NCBI RefSeq assembly: GCF_007725405.1
Contig: NZ_CP042163.1
Location: forward strand, 1,798,001 to 1,862,000
Direction: 5' to 3'
DNA length: 64,000 nt
Source: Shouchella miscanthi
Lineage (GTDB): Bacteria; Bacillota; Bacilli; Bacillales; Bacillaceae_D
The stretch's first letter is position 1, and each line of letters begins with the position of its first letter. The position numbers were made by a program, and so were the translations under genes. Positions 17,194 to 25,670 of the stretch are shown here, in pieces. The notes beneath the pieces are model-generated. The model searched no databases and was not told the origin of the DNA. It saw only the letters and a list, made by a program, of their open reading frames with translations.

Positions 17194-18669
17194 TTATTTC
17201 AGGCTTTTTTTCATGAGGTTAGCCGCATTTCGTCCACTTTGTACGACCATTGGTGATCCCCCACCCGGATGAGTAGAGCCACCAGTAAAGTATAAATTTT
17301 TAATGTCTTTTCCTTTAGTAGCAGGACGGTTAAACGCTTGCGAGAGCGAGTGAGAGGTGTAGCCGTATAAACCACCAAAGTAAGAGTGAAATTCCTCTGA
17401 CAGCTGTTGAGGGGTAATGACAAGGTCGTCAATAACAAACTCTTTAATAAAAACACCTTTTTTCTCTAACAGTCTATACACCCAATTTTTTAAGTCTTCT
17501 TTATCAACGTAACGGTTATCGTTTGTTAAAGATGGTGCGTTGACGAGAATAAATAAATTATCCCCTCCTGTATTGGACACTGCACTCGTATCTACTGTAG
17601 AAGAGTTGCTTATGTAAATGGTTGGGTCCAATGGATACGATTTCTTAGAAAAAATATCTTCAAATTCCTTTTCATAATCATGGCTAAAATAAACTTGGTG
17701 GTAATGCTTTGCTGCTGTTTTACGATTGGTAGCAGATAAAATAACAAAAGCAGAACTAGTAGGTTCTTTCACGTTTACATCCTCTGTAAATGAAGGGCGA
17801 TAAGCTTTGTCAACAAGCTTAGGATACACCGTTAAGTAATCACCATTTAGCAAATAGCCATCATAATGTAGTTGCTCGTTTTTTTTAGTCGATAAAGACG
17901 TGATCGTTTGCTGATCATTTATCTGTAGCTGTGTCACTTCTTCGTTAAAATGAAAAGTCACGCCTAATTCCTGCGCTCGCTTATGAAATGCTTCGGCTAT
18001 AGTCGGATTTCCGCCTGGAACGTAGTACACACCGTCAACATATTCCAAATACCCAATCATCGCGAATGTAGCCGGCGTTAAATACGGCGAGGAACCAATG
18101 TATGTTGCATAGCGATCAAGCATTTGAACAATCCGTTTATCTGTAAAAAAAGATTGATGAAAGTCGTGCATCGTTGTTAATGGCTTTACAGCTGAGATTG
18201 AACGAAGCAGGCGAAATGAAGCATACTCCTGCAGGCTAGAGAAAGTTCGTGGGAAAAACTCTTTCACAGCATGAGTATATAACTTCGTAATACTCTTCAC
18301 ATATGAATCATAATGGGTAGCACCGATGTTAAATGTAGCAAGCTGTGCTATCATCCTCTCGCGATCACTTGAAGAGAGAAAAGTGGAGCCGTCAGGAAAA
18401 TAATTCATCGTATGATTTTCTAATTTCTTAAATTGCACGTAATCGTCTGGATTTGCTCCGCTTAATGTGAAAATTTCTTTGAACACATCCGGCATTGTTA
18501 GCGTATTTGGTCCAAAATCGAACCGAGCTCCTCCAATGTGATAACGTTTCATTTTTCCTCCAGGGTAGGAATGTTTTTCGAACACATCCACTTTATAGCC
18601 TGAAGAGGCAAGCAGAACAGCAGCAGCAAGTCCCCCTAACCCAGAGCCGATAATAGCAATTGACTTCAT
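17194..18669 (-). CDS. CrtP/CrtNb-like carotenoid oxygenase (third desaturase paralogue)
   Basis: A 491-aa FAD protein: IIGSGLGGLAAAVLLASSGY at the N-terminus, GGKMKRY, FGPNTLTMPDV, YIGSSPY, and GGSTHPGGGSPMV at the C-terminus. Several of these (GPNTLTMP, YIGSSPY, LYGYTSH, GGGSPMV) resemble S. aureus CrtP, which oxidises the terminal methyl of diaponeurosporene, more than CrtN. ATG 18669 overlaps the stop of the glycosyltransferase gene (ATGA) and has AAGGAAG upstream; the longer frame from 18690 is less likely. It is the last gene of the minus-strand operon. Function as oxygenase is inferred. Confidence 0.75.
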   Translation of the reverse strand: MKSIAIIGSGLGGLAAAVLLASSGYKVDVFEKHSYPGGKMKRYHIGGARFDFGPNTLTMPDVFKEIFTLSGANPDDYVQFKKLENHTMNYFPDGSTFLSSSDRERMIAQLATFNIGATHYDSYVKSITKLYTHAVKEFFPRTFSSLQEYASFRLLRSISAVKPLTTMHDFHQSFFTDKRIVQMLDRYATYIGSSPYLTPATFAMIGYLEYVDGVYYVPGGNPTIAEAFHKRAQELGVTFHFNEEVTQLQINDQQTITSLSTKKNEQLHYDGYLLNGDYLTVYPKLVDKAYRPSFTEDVNVKEPTSSAFVILSATNRKTAAKHYHQVYFSHDYEKEFEDIFSKKSYPLDPTIYISNSSTVDTSAVSNTGGDNLFILVNAPSLTNDNRYVDKEDLKNWVYRLLEKKGVFIKEFVIDDLVITPQQLSEEFHSYFGGLYGYTSHSLSQAFNRPATKGKDIKNLYFTGGSTHPGGGSPMVVQSGRNAANLMKKSLK

Positions 18670-19781
18670 TTGTACACTCTTCCTTTCCATGTATAACCAG
18701 CTCGTTTTGAAAGTAACATTGAATAAAGCAATAGACTCATAAGGCTTAAAGCAGAGAATGGAACGAGTAGGCTTAAGACGAGTCGTTGTTTTGCTTGAGC
18801 ATTAATCCACACCATCATTAAGACCGTAAGCACATACGGAAGAATAAATTGCAAGTGGAAGGTTAACAAACCGTAAAGGGCGAAAAAGAACGGTGCCACA
18901 AAAGCAACGAGGTAAAACAATAGTAAACAACCACCCAAGATGTACGAACGACCAATACCTGGGAAGCTATTTTTTGAAAATCCTGCCCACACTTCGCCAT
19001 TCGTATCATACATGACACATGATGCTACCCCTGTGTTGTTAACGAGTCGTGTAGTAAAACCTGCTTTTTTACTATTGCGCATTAGCTGAATATCTTCAGT
19101 CAAAGAATTATAAATCGCTTTGTGTCCACCAATCGCTTCATAACAAGTGCGTGAAAAAAACAAAAAGGATCCATGTGCAGCGGACGCCATAGGCATACGA
19201 GTATAGTTTGCCAAAAAGAGCGGGAGATGGAGATAAATAATGACATGCTGCATAGGCACAAGAAGCTGACATAACCAAGCCGTTCCCTTAACAGGGAACT
19301 TAGGGAATCCCGAAACAAGACCGAGGTGTTTTGGACGAACTTGCTGAAGTAAGGCTTCGATTGTATGTGGTTGAAGCGTAATATCTGCATCTAAAAAGAA
19401 AAAATAGTGACCATTGGCATGACGACTCAATTGGTGGCACGCATGTACTTTTCCAACCCACTTAGCTGGTAGTTCTTTGCCCTCTATTACGGAAGCATTC
19501 GGTAATGTATGAATCATTTCCTTTAAACGCAGAAGTGTATCATCTGTAGATTGATCATTAAGAAAAATGAACTCCACATTTTGGTAAGTGAGACGTGCTA
19601 GGCTGTGGATGAGCGGTGCCACATTATTTTCTTCATTTCGCATCGGGATAAGAATGGAAACAAGTTCTTGTTCCTGATCGTTTTGCTCCATGGGTCTTTT
19701 TACTAACCTAGGCATAAAAAAAGAATTAATTAGCACCCAAACAAGGATGAAACCTAACCCAACATTCAAAATATCGATCAT
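18666..19781 (-). CDS. family 2 glycosyltransferase (CrtQ/CruG-like)
   Basis: A 371-aa membrane-bound GT-A glycosyltransferase: an N-terminal membrane segment, SILIPMRNEENN, FLNDQSTDDT, the acidic FFLDADITLQ, then EDIQLMRNSKKAGF, and three or four membrane segments at the C-terminus. The order and the GFSKNSF motif match carotenoid glycosyltransferases such as CrtQ (diaponeurosporenoate) and CruG. It should attach a sugar to an oxidised or hydroxylated C30 carotenoid at the membrane. It starts 27 bases after the acyltransferase gene ends and is coupled to the following CrtP-like gene. Confidence 0.8.
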   Translation of the reverse strand: MIDILNVGLGFILVWVLINSFFMPRLVKRPMEQNDQEQELVSILIPMRNEENNVAPLIHSLARLTYQNVEFIFLNDQSTDDTLLRLKEMIHTLPNASVIEGKELPAKWVGKVHACHQLSRHANGHYFFFLDADITLQPHTIEALLQQVRPKHLGLVSGFPKFPVKGTAWLCQLLVPMQHVIIYLHLPLFLANYTRMPMASAAHGSFLFFSRTCYEAIGGHKAIYNSLTEDIQLMRNSKKAGFTTRLVNNTGVASCVMYDTNGEVWAGFSKNSFPGIGRSYILGGCLLLFYLVAFVAPFFFALYGLLTFHLQFILPYVLTVLMMVWINAQAKQRLVLSLLVPFSALSLMSLLLYSMLLSKRAGYTWKGRVYK

Positions 19782-19808
19782 GTTCGTCGCCTCTTTGTTT
19801 AAACAATT

Positions 19809-20477
19809 TTAATGAAGCACTGTATAACGGGAGTAGTCGTTTTGAATAATGGTCTCCCGCTGTTTATCGAGTTGAGTAGTAAGTAGTTTTTCCACTTGTA
19901 CCGTTTTCTCATGTTTTGAGCCGTGCAAGCTTGTTACGGGATGAGTAGAGCCGATATGAATGAACACGTTAGGCTTACGCTTGTCTGCAAAAACATACGA
20001 TATGGTGACAGGTAGAATGGATGCTTGTGAAGGTGCGTGTTCACAAAGCCAACCAATTCCATTTGAAAAGTCTAACGGACGTTTTTCCAATGCTTGCTCT
20101 TCCCCTTGTGGGAAGAGCCAAACCGCATGACGATTTTGTAATTGCTCCTTTGCATAGTGAAGTGAAGCCATCATTTCTTTAGGTTTTGTAGGGTTTATTG
20201 AAAAAGCCCCAAAGTAACGAAAAAATGAGTATGTCTGTAGTCCTTTTTCTGACATCATCATATAGAGGGGTTGCTTGATATAGTTCTTTGTAAGAAGAAG
20301 TGCAATCATACCGTCCCACCAACTAGAGTGATTAGCAATAATCAAACTAGGCTGATTGGTAGAGATCCTCTTATCCACGCGCACATAGATGTTTGCGAAA
20401 GAGCGTTTTGCCAAAAACACTCGGACATAAAAACGAAAAAGGTCAAGTGCGACTGGTTTTCGCTTTGCTTTAATCAT
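19809..20477 (-). CDS. PlsC-type acyltransferase of the carotenoid locus
   Basis: A 222-aa glycerophosphate-acyltransferase-like protein with the catalytic NHSSWWD box (His50, Asp55) and the substrate motif FPQGEEQ. In glyco-carotenoid clusters such enzymes esterify the sugar with a fatty acid, giving the membrane-embedded glycosyl ester (as CrtO in staphyloxanthin, though CrtO is a different family). The position between the CruF-like gene (4-base ATGA overlap) and the glycosyltransferase supports this. A role in phospholipid synthesis cannot be excluded. Confidence 0.78.
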   Translation of the reverse strand: MIKAKRKPVALDLFRFYVRVFLAKRSFANIYVRVDKRISTNQPSLIIANHSSWWDGMIALLLTKNYIKQPLYMMMSEKGLQTYSFFRYFGAFSINPTKPKEMMASLHYAKEQLQNRHAVWLFPQGEEQALEKRPLDFSNGIGWLCEHAPSQASILPVTISYVFADKRKPNVFIHIGSTHPVTSLHGSKHEKTVQVEKLLTTQLDKQRETIIQNDYSRYTVLH

Positions 20478-21253
20478 TGACTCCTCCTAAATCGTTTATA
20501 AACCCATAATAAAGCACTCATTAACACTAATGTGAGCAGAGGTGCAAATAGGATGTTGTTTATAAATGCAATTACGCTAAACATAGCAATCATTAAGCTA
20601 TAAAGTAGAACCATCCGGGAGTGCCAATAAGGATGATAGCTCGTTGTGCGCTTTAAATACCGTACACCAAGCCATAACAATGCATGTAACGTTAAAGCGA
20701 TAAAAAACCAACCGACAAAATTTGAGAAGGGAATACCGTAGTATAAACCATCTCCGTGCCAAACCCAATACTGCTTAACGTTTGCGGCAACAGGATCAAG
20801 GATTAAGTCCATAACAACCGCGGCAATTGCGCCAACAATAGCATAGACGACCCATTGAATAACAGGCTGCTTTATTGCAAGAACCATAGGCTTTACTAAT
20901 GCATGTGTTGTTGCAATCACCATTAGCCAAGCGGTACCTATGGTCAAAGGAATATCTGCTATGTATAATCCGAAATCAGGGTTATAAAAATAATGCCCGA
21001 AGAAAAGCCCGTATTGTACACCTAAATACTCAACTAGAATGGTAGAAAATAAAATGAAGAAGCTAAACAAAAGCCCAAAGGTTTTATATTCACGGTAGAA
21101 ATAAAAACCTCCTAAAGCACCAGCTGCAATTAAAAAAACAGCATTTGCCCATTCTAACCACGATGGAAGCAAATCAAAACCAACTAATAGAACCCCGCAA
21201 CTATACCAAAGAATAAAAAAACGAAAAATAATACGATCTACAATAGAAATCAA
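20474..21253 (-). CDS. CruF-like carotenoid biosynthesis membrane protein (DUF422)
   Basis: A 259-aa protein with about seven membrane segments and motifs of the CruF/DUF422 family (GFDLLPSWLEWAN, YLGVQYGLFFGHYFY, VMDLILDPVA, PFSNFVGWF). CruF adds water across the 1',2' double bond of an acyclic carotenoid end, making the hydroxyl that CruG glycosylates, so its pairing with the glycosyltransferase is meaningful. The frame opens with TTG 21253, only one base after the GGAGG, which is too close; an ATT codon at 21244 has normal spacing. The start is therefore uncertain. First gene of the operon. Confidence 0.75.
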   Translation of the reverse strand: MISIVDRIIFRFFILWYSCGVLLVGFDLLPSWLEWANAVFLIAAGALGGFYFYREYKTFGLLFSFFILFSTILVEYLGVQYGLFFGHYFYNPDFGLYIADIPLTIGTAWLMVIATTHALVKPMVLAIKQPVIQWVVYAIVGAIAAVVMDLILDPVAANVKQYWVWHGDGLYYGIPFSNFVGWFFIALTLHALLWLGVRYLKRTTSYHPYWHSRMVLLYSLMIAMFSVIAFINNILFAPLLTLVLMSALLWVYKRFRRSQ

Positions 21254-21291
21254 CCTCCAAGTTCAATGATGCAATTGGTTTACCTTAGTTT

Positions 21292-21317
21292 ATTCCCAGA
21301 CCACTAGAATTACAAAC
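21292..21317 (-). promoter_or_regulatory. sigma-B-type promoter of the minus-strand crt operon
   Basis: On the minus strand GTTTGT (21317-21312), a 14-base spacer and GGGAAT (21297-21292) fit sigma-B. The predicted transcript would start near 21284, about 30 bases before the first gene. The same spacing as at the other crt promoter. Confidence 0.65.
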
Positions 21318-21395
21318 GTGAAGCAACTGCTATCCTTGTCTATCTTATGAACGTGCTCATTTGTTTAATGTATTAAAAACCGGGAATAGTATAGA

Positions 21396-21425
21396 TTGAC
21401 ACAACCGCTTAAATCAACGTAAAAT
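21396..21425 (+). promoter_or_regulatory. sigma-A promoter of the PTS IIA gene
   Basis: TTGACA (21396-21401), 18-base spacer, TAAAAT (21420-21425), about 45 bases before the start codon. Confidence 0.7.
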
Positions 21426-21472
21426 ACGATTTTATGAGGATATATGCCTCATTGATAAAGGGAGTGGAATCA

Positions 21473-21964
21473 ATGTTAAAGAAATTATTTGGAAAAAAAC
21501 ACGCGGAGCCGGAAACACTTGTAGCCCCAATCAATGGAACTGCTGTTCCGATAGAGGAGGTTCCAGATCCAACGTTTGGTGAAAAAATGATTGGTGATGG
21601 TCTAGCCATTCAACCGACAGAAGGCAAAGTGGTTGCACCAATAGCTGGTAAAGTGGTACAAGTCTTCCCAACGAAGCATGCATTTGGAATTGAAACAGAT
21701 AATGGAGCAGAATTGCTCGTTCACATCGGTCTTGAAACAGTTGCGATGAATGGAGAGGGTTTTACAGCTCATGTTCAAGAAGGCGATAAAGTAAAAGCTG
21801 GCGATGTTTTAATTGAATTCGACCTCGAACTTGTCAAAGAAAAAGCTTCAAATACCATTACGCCAATTGTTGTAACAAATCATGACCAATTTACGATTGA
21901 AAAAATCGCTGAAGGCAATGTCATTGCAAATGAAACGCCATTTTTAAAATTAACGAAGAAGTAG
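21473..21964 (+). CDS. stand-alone PTS glucose-type IIA component (YpqE/Crr-like)
   Basis: A 163-aa cytosolic phosphocarrier with the glucose-family EIIA fold: GTAVPIEEVPDPTFGEKMIGDG, an active-site histidine in LLVHIGLETV and a second supporting His in FPTKHAFGI. It takes phosphate from HPr and passes it to a separate IIBC permease, not encoded here. ATG 21473 follows AAAGGGAG; the frame from 21434 is longer but has no ribosome site. It is monocistronic with a good sigma-A promoter and terminator. Sugar specificity unknown. Confidence 0.85.
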   Translation: MLKKLFGKKHAEPETLVAPINGTAVPIEEVPDPTFGEKMIGDGLAIQPTEGKVVAPIAGKVVQVFPTKHAFGIETDNGAELLVHIGLETVAMNGEGFTAHVQEGDKVKAGDVLIEFDLELVKEKASNTITPIVVTNHDQFTIEKIAEGNVIANETPFLKLTKK

Positions 21965-21968
21965 AAAG

Positions 21969-22004
21969 GTAAGAGATGGTGTTGCCGTCTCTTACACTTT
22001 TTTG
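21969..22004 (+). terminator. terminator of the PTS IIA gene
   Basis: GTAAGAGA pairs with TCTCTTAC, followed by ACTTTTTTG. Confidence 0.8.
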
Positions 22005-22192
22005 TTTTGATCTTTATTTGAAAGTAAAATTGGATCACTTCATTGTACAAAAAGACGTTTTTCCAGCGTGTTGAAACAAAAAAAGTTGTTCACGAAACTT
22101 TTTCTAGCGTAATGAGAATGAACCTGTTAAACTACGGAAAGATTCGGTTCATATCGAGTCCAATAGATACTGTTGTATTGGAGTGAAGTGCT

Positions 22193-22759
22193 TTGCTAGT
22201 AACGGCTTTAATAATCTTTTTTGCGCAATTGATCTATGTTCCAATTTTAACATTACGGACAATTATGATGGTCAAAGGATTAAAACACCGCGCTGCTGGA
22301 ATGGGCATTTTGGAAGGTGCTATATATGTCGTTGCGATCGCTATCATCTTTAATGATTTATCAAATTATTGGAATATGGCTGCATATGCATTAGGCTTTG
22401 GTATTGGACTATTCTTAGGAGCTTTAATTGAAGAAAAATTAGCAATCGGCTATGTAAGTATAGAAGTGAATATCCCGGAAAAAAACCAACCTTTAATTGA
22501 TCGTTTACGAGAACTTGGATTCAGTGTATCGAGTTCATACGTAGAAGGAATGAATTCGAATCGTTGTCAACTTGACTGCACAGCAAGAAGAGACCGTGAA
22601 AAGGAATTTATTGAAGTTGTGTCGTCTTATGAGCCTGCTGCATTTATTGTTTCGTTTGAACCACGTAATTTTAAAGGTGGCTATATTACGAAAGCAATGA
22701 AACGAAGAAGAGAACGCTATTTAAAACGGAAACAAAAAGCTGAGAATTCAGTTAATTAA
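22193..22759 (+). CDS. UPF0316 / DUF2179 membrane protein (YebE-like)
   Basis: A 188-aa protein with three membrane segments in its first 80 residues ([21 protein letters not shown] is diagnostic), and a C-terminal cytosolic DUF2179 domain ([20 protein letters not shown]) like those of YitT-type proteins, ending in a basic tail. Function is unknown; the DUF2179 domain has been linked to nucleotide second-messenger binding in structural work, which I only recall. It starts at TTG 22193 after GGAGTGAAGTG. A small hairpin (CCAATA/TATTGG, 22161-22182) lies just before the ribosome site. Confidence 0.8.
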   Translation: MLVTALIIFFAQLIYVPILTLRTIMMVKGLKHRAAGMGILEGAIYVVAIAIIFNDLSNYWNMAAYALGFGIGLFLGALIEEKLAIGYVSIEVNIPEKNQPLIDRLRELGFSVSSSYVEGMNSNRCQLDCTARRDREKEFIEVVSSYEPAAFIVSFEPRNFKGGYITKAMKRRRERYLKRKQKAENSVN

Positions 22760-22842
22760 TCATGGTGAGCATTAAATCTTGACAGTTTGTCTGATTTTCT
22801 AGATGATTAGGCTAATCGTTTTGTTAGAGGGAGGATAAGGAA

Positions 22843-23964
22843 TTGGCGCATATAGAGGCAATTTATTACGTTACGGAAGAAAAAGAGCATATTGAATTAA
22901 AAGCTGAAAGAATGGCAACTGGCTTAACTGCAAAACCTTGGCAGGAAATGCCTGAATCGGAAAAAGAGCAGAGTCTAGCGTATAAAGGAAAAGTGGTATC
23001 GATAAAAGAAGATGCGGCGTATGGTCCAGGTTACCTCGTTACCATATCGTTCCCGGTCGCGTATGAAGTTCCTGATTTCCCTTCCATATTGACGACAACG
23101 TACGGAAGGCTTTCATATGAACCAAATGTCAAGTTAATAGACCTCCAATTTTCAGACGATCTTGTGCGATTGTTCCCAGGACCTCGACTTGGAATAGAGG
23201 GTATAAGGGATCTAGTTGATGTACATAGTCGGCCATTAGCAATGAGTGTCGCTAAAGGAGCTATTGGTCGTTCAGTTGATTCGTTTCATGAGCAAGTACT
23301 TAGTCATTGTTACGGTGGAATTGACATTATTCAAGATGATGAGCGTCTGTTTGAACATGATTGGACACCACTTGAGCAGCGGGTACCGGTTGGGTTAGCG
23401 GCGATCGCTGAAGCAGCAGAAAAAACGGGTAGAACGCCTCTTTATGTGGTGAATGTGACAGGTAAGACGTTTGAACTTAAAGAGAGAGTGAAAGAAGCCA
23501 TTGGACTTGGTGCCCCGGCTATCTTACTAAACGTGTTTGCTTATGGCATTGATGTGCTCCAAGGGTTACGTGAAGATGAAGAAATTGACGTACCAATCTT
23601 TGCTCATTCCTCTTTGGCAGGAATGATGATTCGCTCTAAGCAACACGGAATCTCGTCACGACTGTTGTTAGGGAAACTAATGCGAATGGCTGGAGCAGAT
23701 GCCGTCTTATTTCCATCGCCTTATGGACGTATGGGGATTAATCATGAAGAAGCACAGCACGTAAAAGAACAGTTAACACAAGAATTAACGATGAAACCAA
23801 CGTTTCCGATTCCATCAGCTGGAATTGATTTTAATACGATTGAAGACGTTAAAAAAGATTTCGGGAAAGAAGTCATTATTAATTTAGGTGGTAGCGTTCA
23901 TCGATATACAGGCGGTATAGAAGAAGGTGGAAAAGCTTTTATTCAAGCCATTGAATCAAATTAA
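22843..23964 (+). CDS. RuBisCO-like protein (form IV), lacking the carbamylated lysine
   Basis: A 373-aa protein with the N-terminal and TIM-barrel domains of the RuBisCO superfamily, similar in layout to DK-MTP-1-P enolase MtnW of B. subtilis (VKLIDL, LFPGPRLG, SVAKGAIGR, NVTGKT, VFAYGIDVLQGL, LFPSPYG, INLGGSVHRY). In the metal-binding motif GGIDIIQDDE (158-167) Gln164 replaces the lysine that is carbamylated in RuBisCO and MtnW, while the acidic ligands are kept. It is also shorter than MtnW and no methionine-salvage gene lies nearby, so MtnW function is doubtful. Start TTG 22843 follows GGGAGGATAAGG. Monocistronic. Confidence 0.8.
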   Translation: MAHIEAIYYVTEEKEHIELKAERMATGLTAKPWQEMPESEKEQSLAYKGKVVSIKEDAAYGPGYLVTISFPVAYEVPDFPSILTTTYGRLSYEPNVKLIDLQFSDDLVRLFPGPRLGIEGIRDLVDVHSRPLAMSVAKGAIGRSVDSFHEQVLSHCYGGIDIIQDDERLFEHDWTPLEQRVPVGLAAIAEAAEKTGRTPLYVVNVTGKTFELKERVKEAIGLGAPAILLNVFAYGIDVLQGLREDEEIDVPIFAHSSLAGMMIRSKQHGISSRLLLGKLMRMAGADAVLFPSPYGRMGINHEEAQHVKEQLTQELTMKPTFPIPSAGIDFNTIEDVKKDFGKEVIINLGGSVHRYTGGIEEGGKAFIQAIESN

Positions 23965-23988
23965 AAAAGCGGCGTAAGCCGCTTTTTT
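23963..23988. terminator. bidirectional rho-independent terminator
   Basis: AAAAAAGCGGC / GCCGCTTTTTT with a four-base loop, working for the RuBisCO-like gene and for uppP on the other strand, whose stop it touches. Confidence 0.9.
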
Positions 23989-24820
23989 ATATGTCTGTTG
24001 TGCCTAATGAATCACGGAAAATAAACACAAGAATCGCTACGATAAAACAGTAGACAGCAAAATAGACAAGTTTACTTTTTCGAACTAAATTAATAAAAAA
24101 GACGATCCCAATCCAAGAAGCAACAAATGTAACTAGAAAAGAGAGTCCTAAAGCTGTCACAGTCGTCTGTTCCAATAATTCTCCAGATGTTAAATCACGA
24201 ATGGCAAGAACCGATGAACCTAAAATAACAGGAATGGAAAGAAGAAATGAAAATCTTACTGCCGTTTCTTTTGACAGACCGGCAAACATTCCAACAATTA
24301 GTGTTGTACCTGAACGCGATAAGCCGGGAATTAAGGCGAGACACTGACCAAGACCAACAAAAATCGAATCCCAAATGGTCATTTCTTTCTCTGTCCGGTT
24401 TCCTAGTTTTACAAAACGTTCTATAATAATAAGAAATAGACCCGTAATAGCTAATGCAAGGGCAATAAAAATGGGTGCTCGGAAGGTTTCGCCTATGTAG
24501 TCTTCAAACAAAATACCGGCAACACCAGTAATACCTGTAGCGACGATAAGGTAAACCGCAAACATAAACATGGAGCGATTTTGGGGCGTCCGGTTTGTGA
24601 AAAATGCAAAGAATCCTCTAATAATTTCATAGATATCTTTGCGGTAATAAAGAATAACAGCTAATACAGAAGCTAAATGCAGTAAAATTTCAAAGCTGAG
24701 CCCTTCAAATGTCATGTTAAACATGGATTGAACGAGAATAAGATGAGCAGAGCTTGAAATCGGTAAAAATTCCGTTATCCCTTGTACCAGACCTAATATT
24801 ATTGCCTCTAGTAAAGTCAT
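23987..24820 (-). CDS. uppP: undecaprenyl-diphosphatase UppP (BacA)
   Basis: A 277-aa integral membrane phosphatase with seven to eight hydrophobic segments. The BacA signatures are present: GLVQGITEFLPISSSAHLIL at 11-30 and PGLSRSGTT near residue 170. It converts undecaprenyl diphosphate to the monophosphate, recycling the lipid carrier of peptidoglycan and teichoic acid synthesis, and gives bacitracin resistance when abundant. It is monocistronic and divergent from the ResA-like gene, 86 bp away. Confidence 0.93.
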   Translation of the reverse strand: MTLLEAIILGLVQGITEFLPISSSAHLILVQSMFNMTFEGLSFEILLHLASVLAVILYYRKDIYEIIRGFFAFFTNRTPQNRSMFMFAVYLIVATGITGVAGILFEDYIGETFRAPIFIALALAITGLFLIIIERFVKLGNRTEKEMTIWDSIFVGLGQCLALIPGLSRSGTTLIVGMFAGLSKETAVRFSFLLSIPVILGSSVLAIRDLTSGELLEQTTVTALGLSFLVTFVASWIGIVFFINLVRKSKLVYFAVYCFIVAILVFIFRDSLGTTDI

Positions 24821-24906
24821 TTCACGATTCCCTTCTAAATAAAGTAAGCTTGTGCAACACTTGCTTATTTTAGCAGACTTTCTAGAACTCGAAAAGAGGT
24901 GTTCGT

Positions 24907-25428
24907 ATGAAACGTAAACGAATCATAACGCTTATGGTGGTATTGCTTGCCATAGCTGCTACAGCGTTTGTTTTCATTGACCGCCATTCAACATCCGGGC
25001 CATTACAAAAAGGCGATCGAATGCCCAATATCAGCATGGAGCAATTTGATGAGGAGGTCGTCTCATTGGGAGACTTCCAGAATGATGTTATTGTCCTCAA
25101 TGTATGGGCATCATGGTGTGAGCCTTGTGTAAGAGAAATGCCTGAATTAATGGCTATCGATGATACAAACGATACAGTTGACGTGGTAACGGTTAATATG
25201 CTCACGAAAGAGTATAGAGCATCTGATCCAGTCGACTTTATCGAAGAAATAGGGCTGACATTACCTGTTCTTTTTGATGAAGACGGTGCTTTTATACGTG
25301 AAGTGGAGCCTTCTCGTTTGCCCATGACCTACCTTTTAGATTCAAACCTTCATATTCAAGATGTTATAATAGGAGAAGTAACACAAGATTTGTTAATGGA
25401 GCGTATTGATACTGCGTTTGCAAACTAA
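24907..25428 (+). CDS. membrane-anchored thiol-disulfide oxidoreductase (ResA/TlpA family)
   Basis: A 173-aa protein with a basic N-terminus, one signal anchor (residues 7-23) and an extracytoplasmic thioredoxin domain. The active site is WASWCEPCVREMPEL, and the cis-proline loop is RLPMTYLLD. ResA/StoA-type proteins keep cysteines reduced outside the membrane for cytochrome c or spore cortex assembly. No cytochrome genes are adjacent, so the client is unknown. It follows uppP divergently and is convergent with a small ORF. Confidence 0.85.
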   Translation: MKRKRIITLMVVLLAIAATAFVFIDRHSTSGPLQKGDRMPNISMEQFDEEVVSLGDFQNDVIVLNVWASWCEPCVREMPELMAIDDTNDTVDVVTVNMLTKEYRASDPVDFIEEIGLTLPVLFDEDGAFIREVEPSRLPMTYLLDSNLHIQDVIIGEVTQDLLMERIDTAFAN

Positions 25429-25430
25429 TG

Positions 25431-25595
25431 TTATTTAATTCGTTTGATGACTTTTCTTTTGTGACCATATCCGTGTTCAAGTTGAATCCATTCTTGCACA
25501 AATGTATAGTGTAATGCGGCTTTTTTTAGTTCCAATAAAACATCTGTTTTTGAACCAGCTAGATAGACTTGATTAGGTCGAATGTGTTTTTTCAA
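25431..25595 (-). CDS. small conserved-looking basic protein, 54 aa
   Basis: A 54-codon frame starting at TTG 25595 with an excellent ribosome site GGAGGTGAT (25601-25609 complement) seven bases upstream. The product begins LKKHIRPNQVYLAGSKTD and ends GHKRKVIKRIK, soluble and basic. The stop lies two bases from the stop of the convergent ResA-like gene. I do not recognise it; short genes of unknown function lie next to nudF in other bacilli. The ribosome site and lack of overlap with other genes support that it is translated. Confidence 0.65.
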   Translation of the reverse strand: MKKHIRPNQVYLAGSKTDVLLELKKAALHYTFVQEWIQLEHGYGHKRKVIKRIK

Positions 25596-25670
25596 GACCG
25601 ATCACCTCCCTATCATTTTAGGAAAACCATAATCTGCTTATACATAGGACATGTTAGGAGAATGCATTTC

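Noticed and set aside
22843-23964. Plain MtnW (methionine salvage) annotation for the RuBisCO-like gene
   Set aside because: The carbamylated lysine is Gln, the protein is short and no mtn genes are near; the specific name is not supported.
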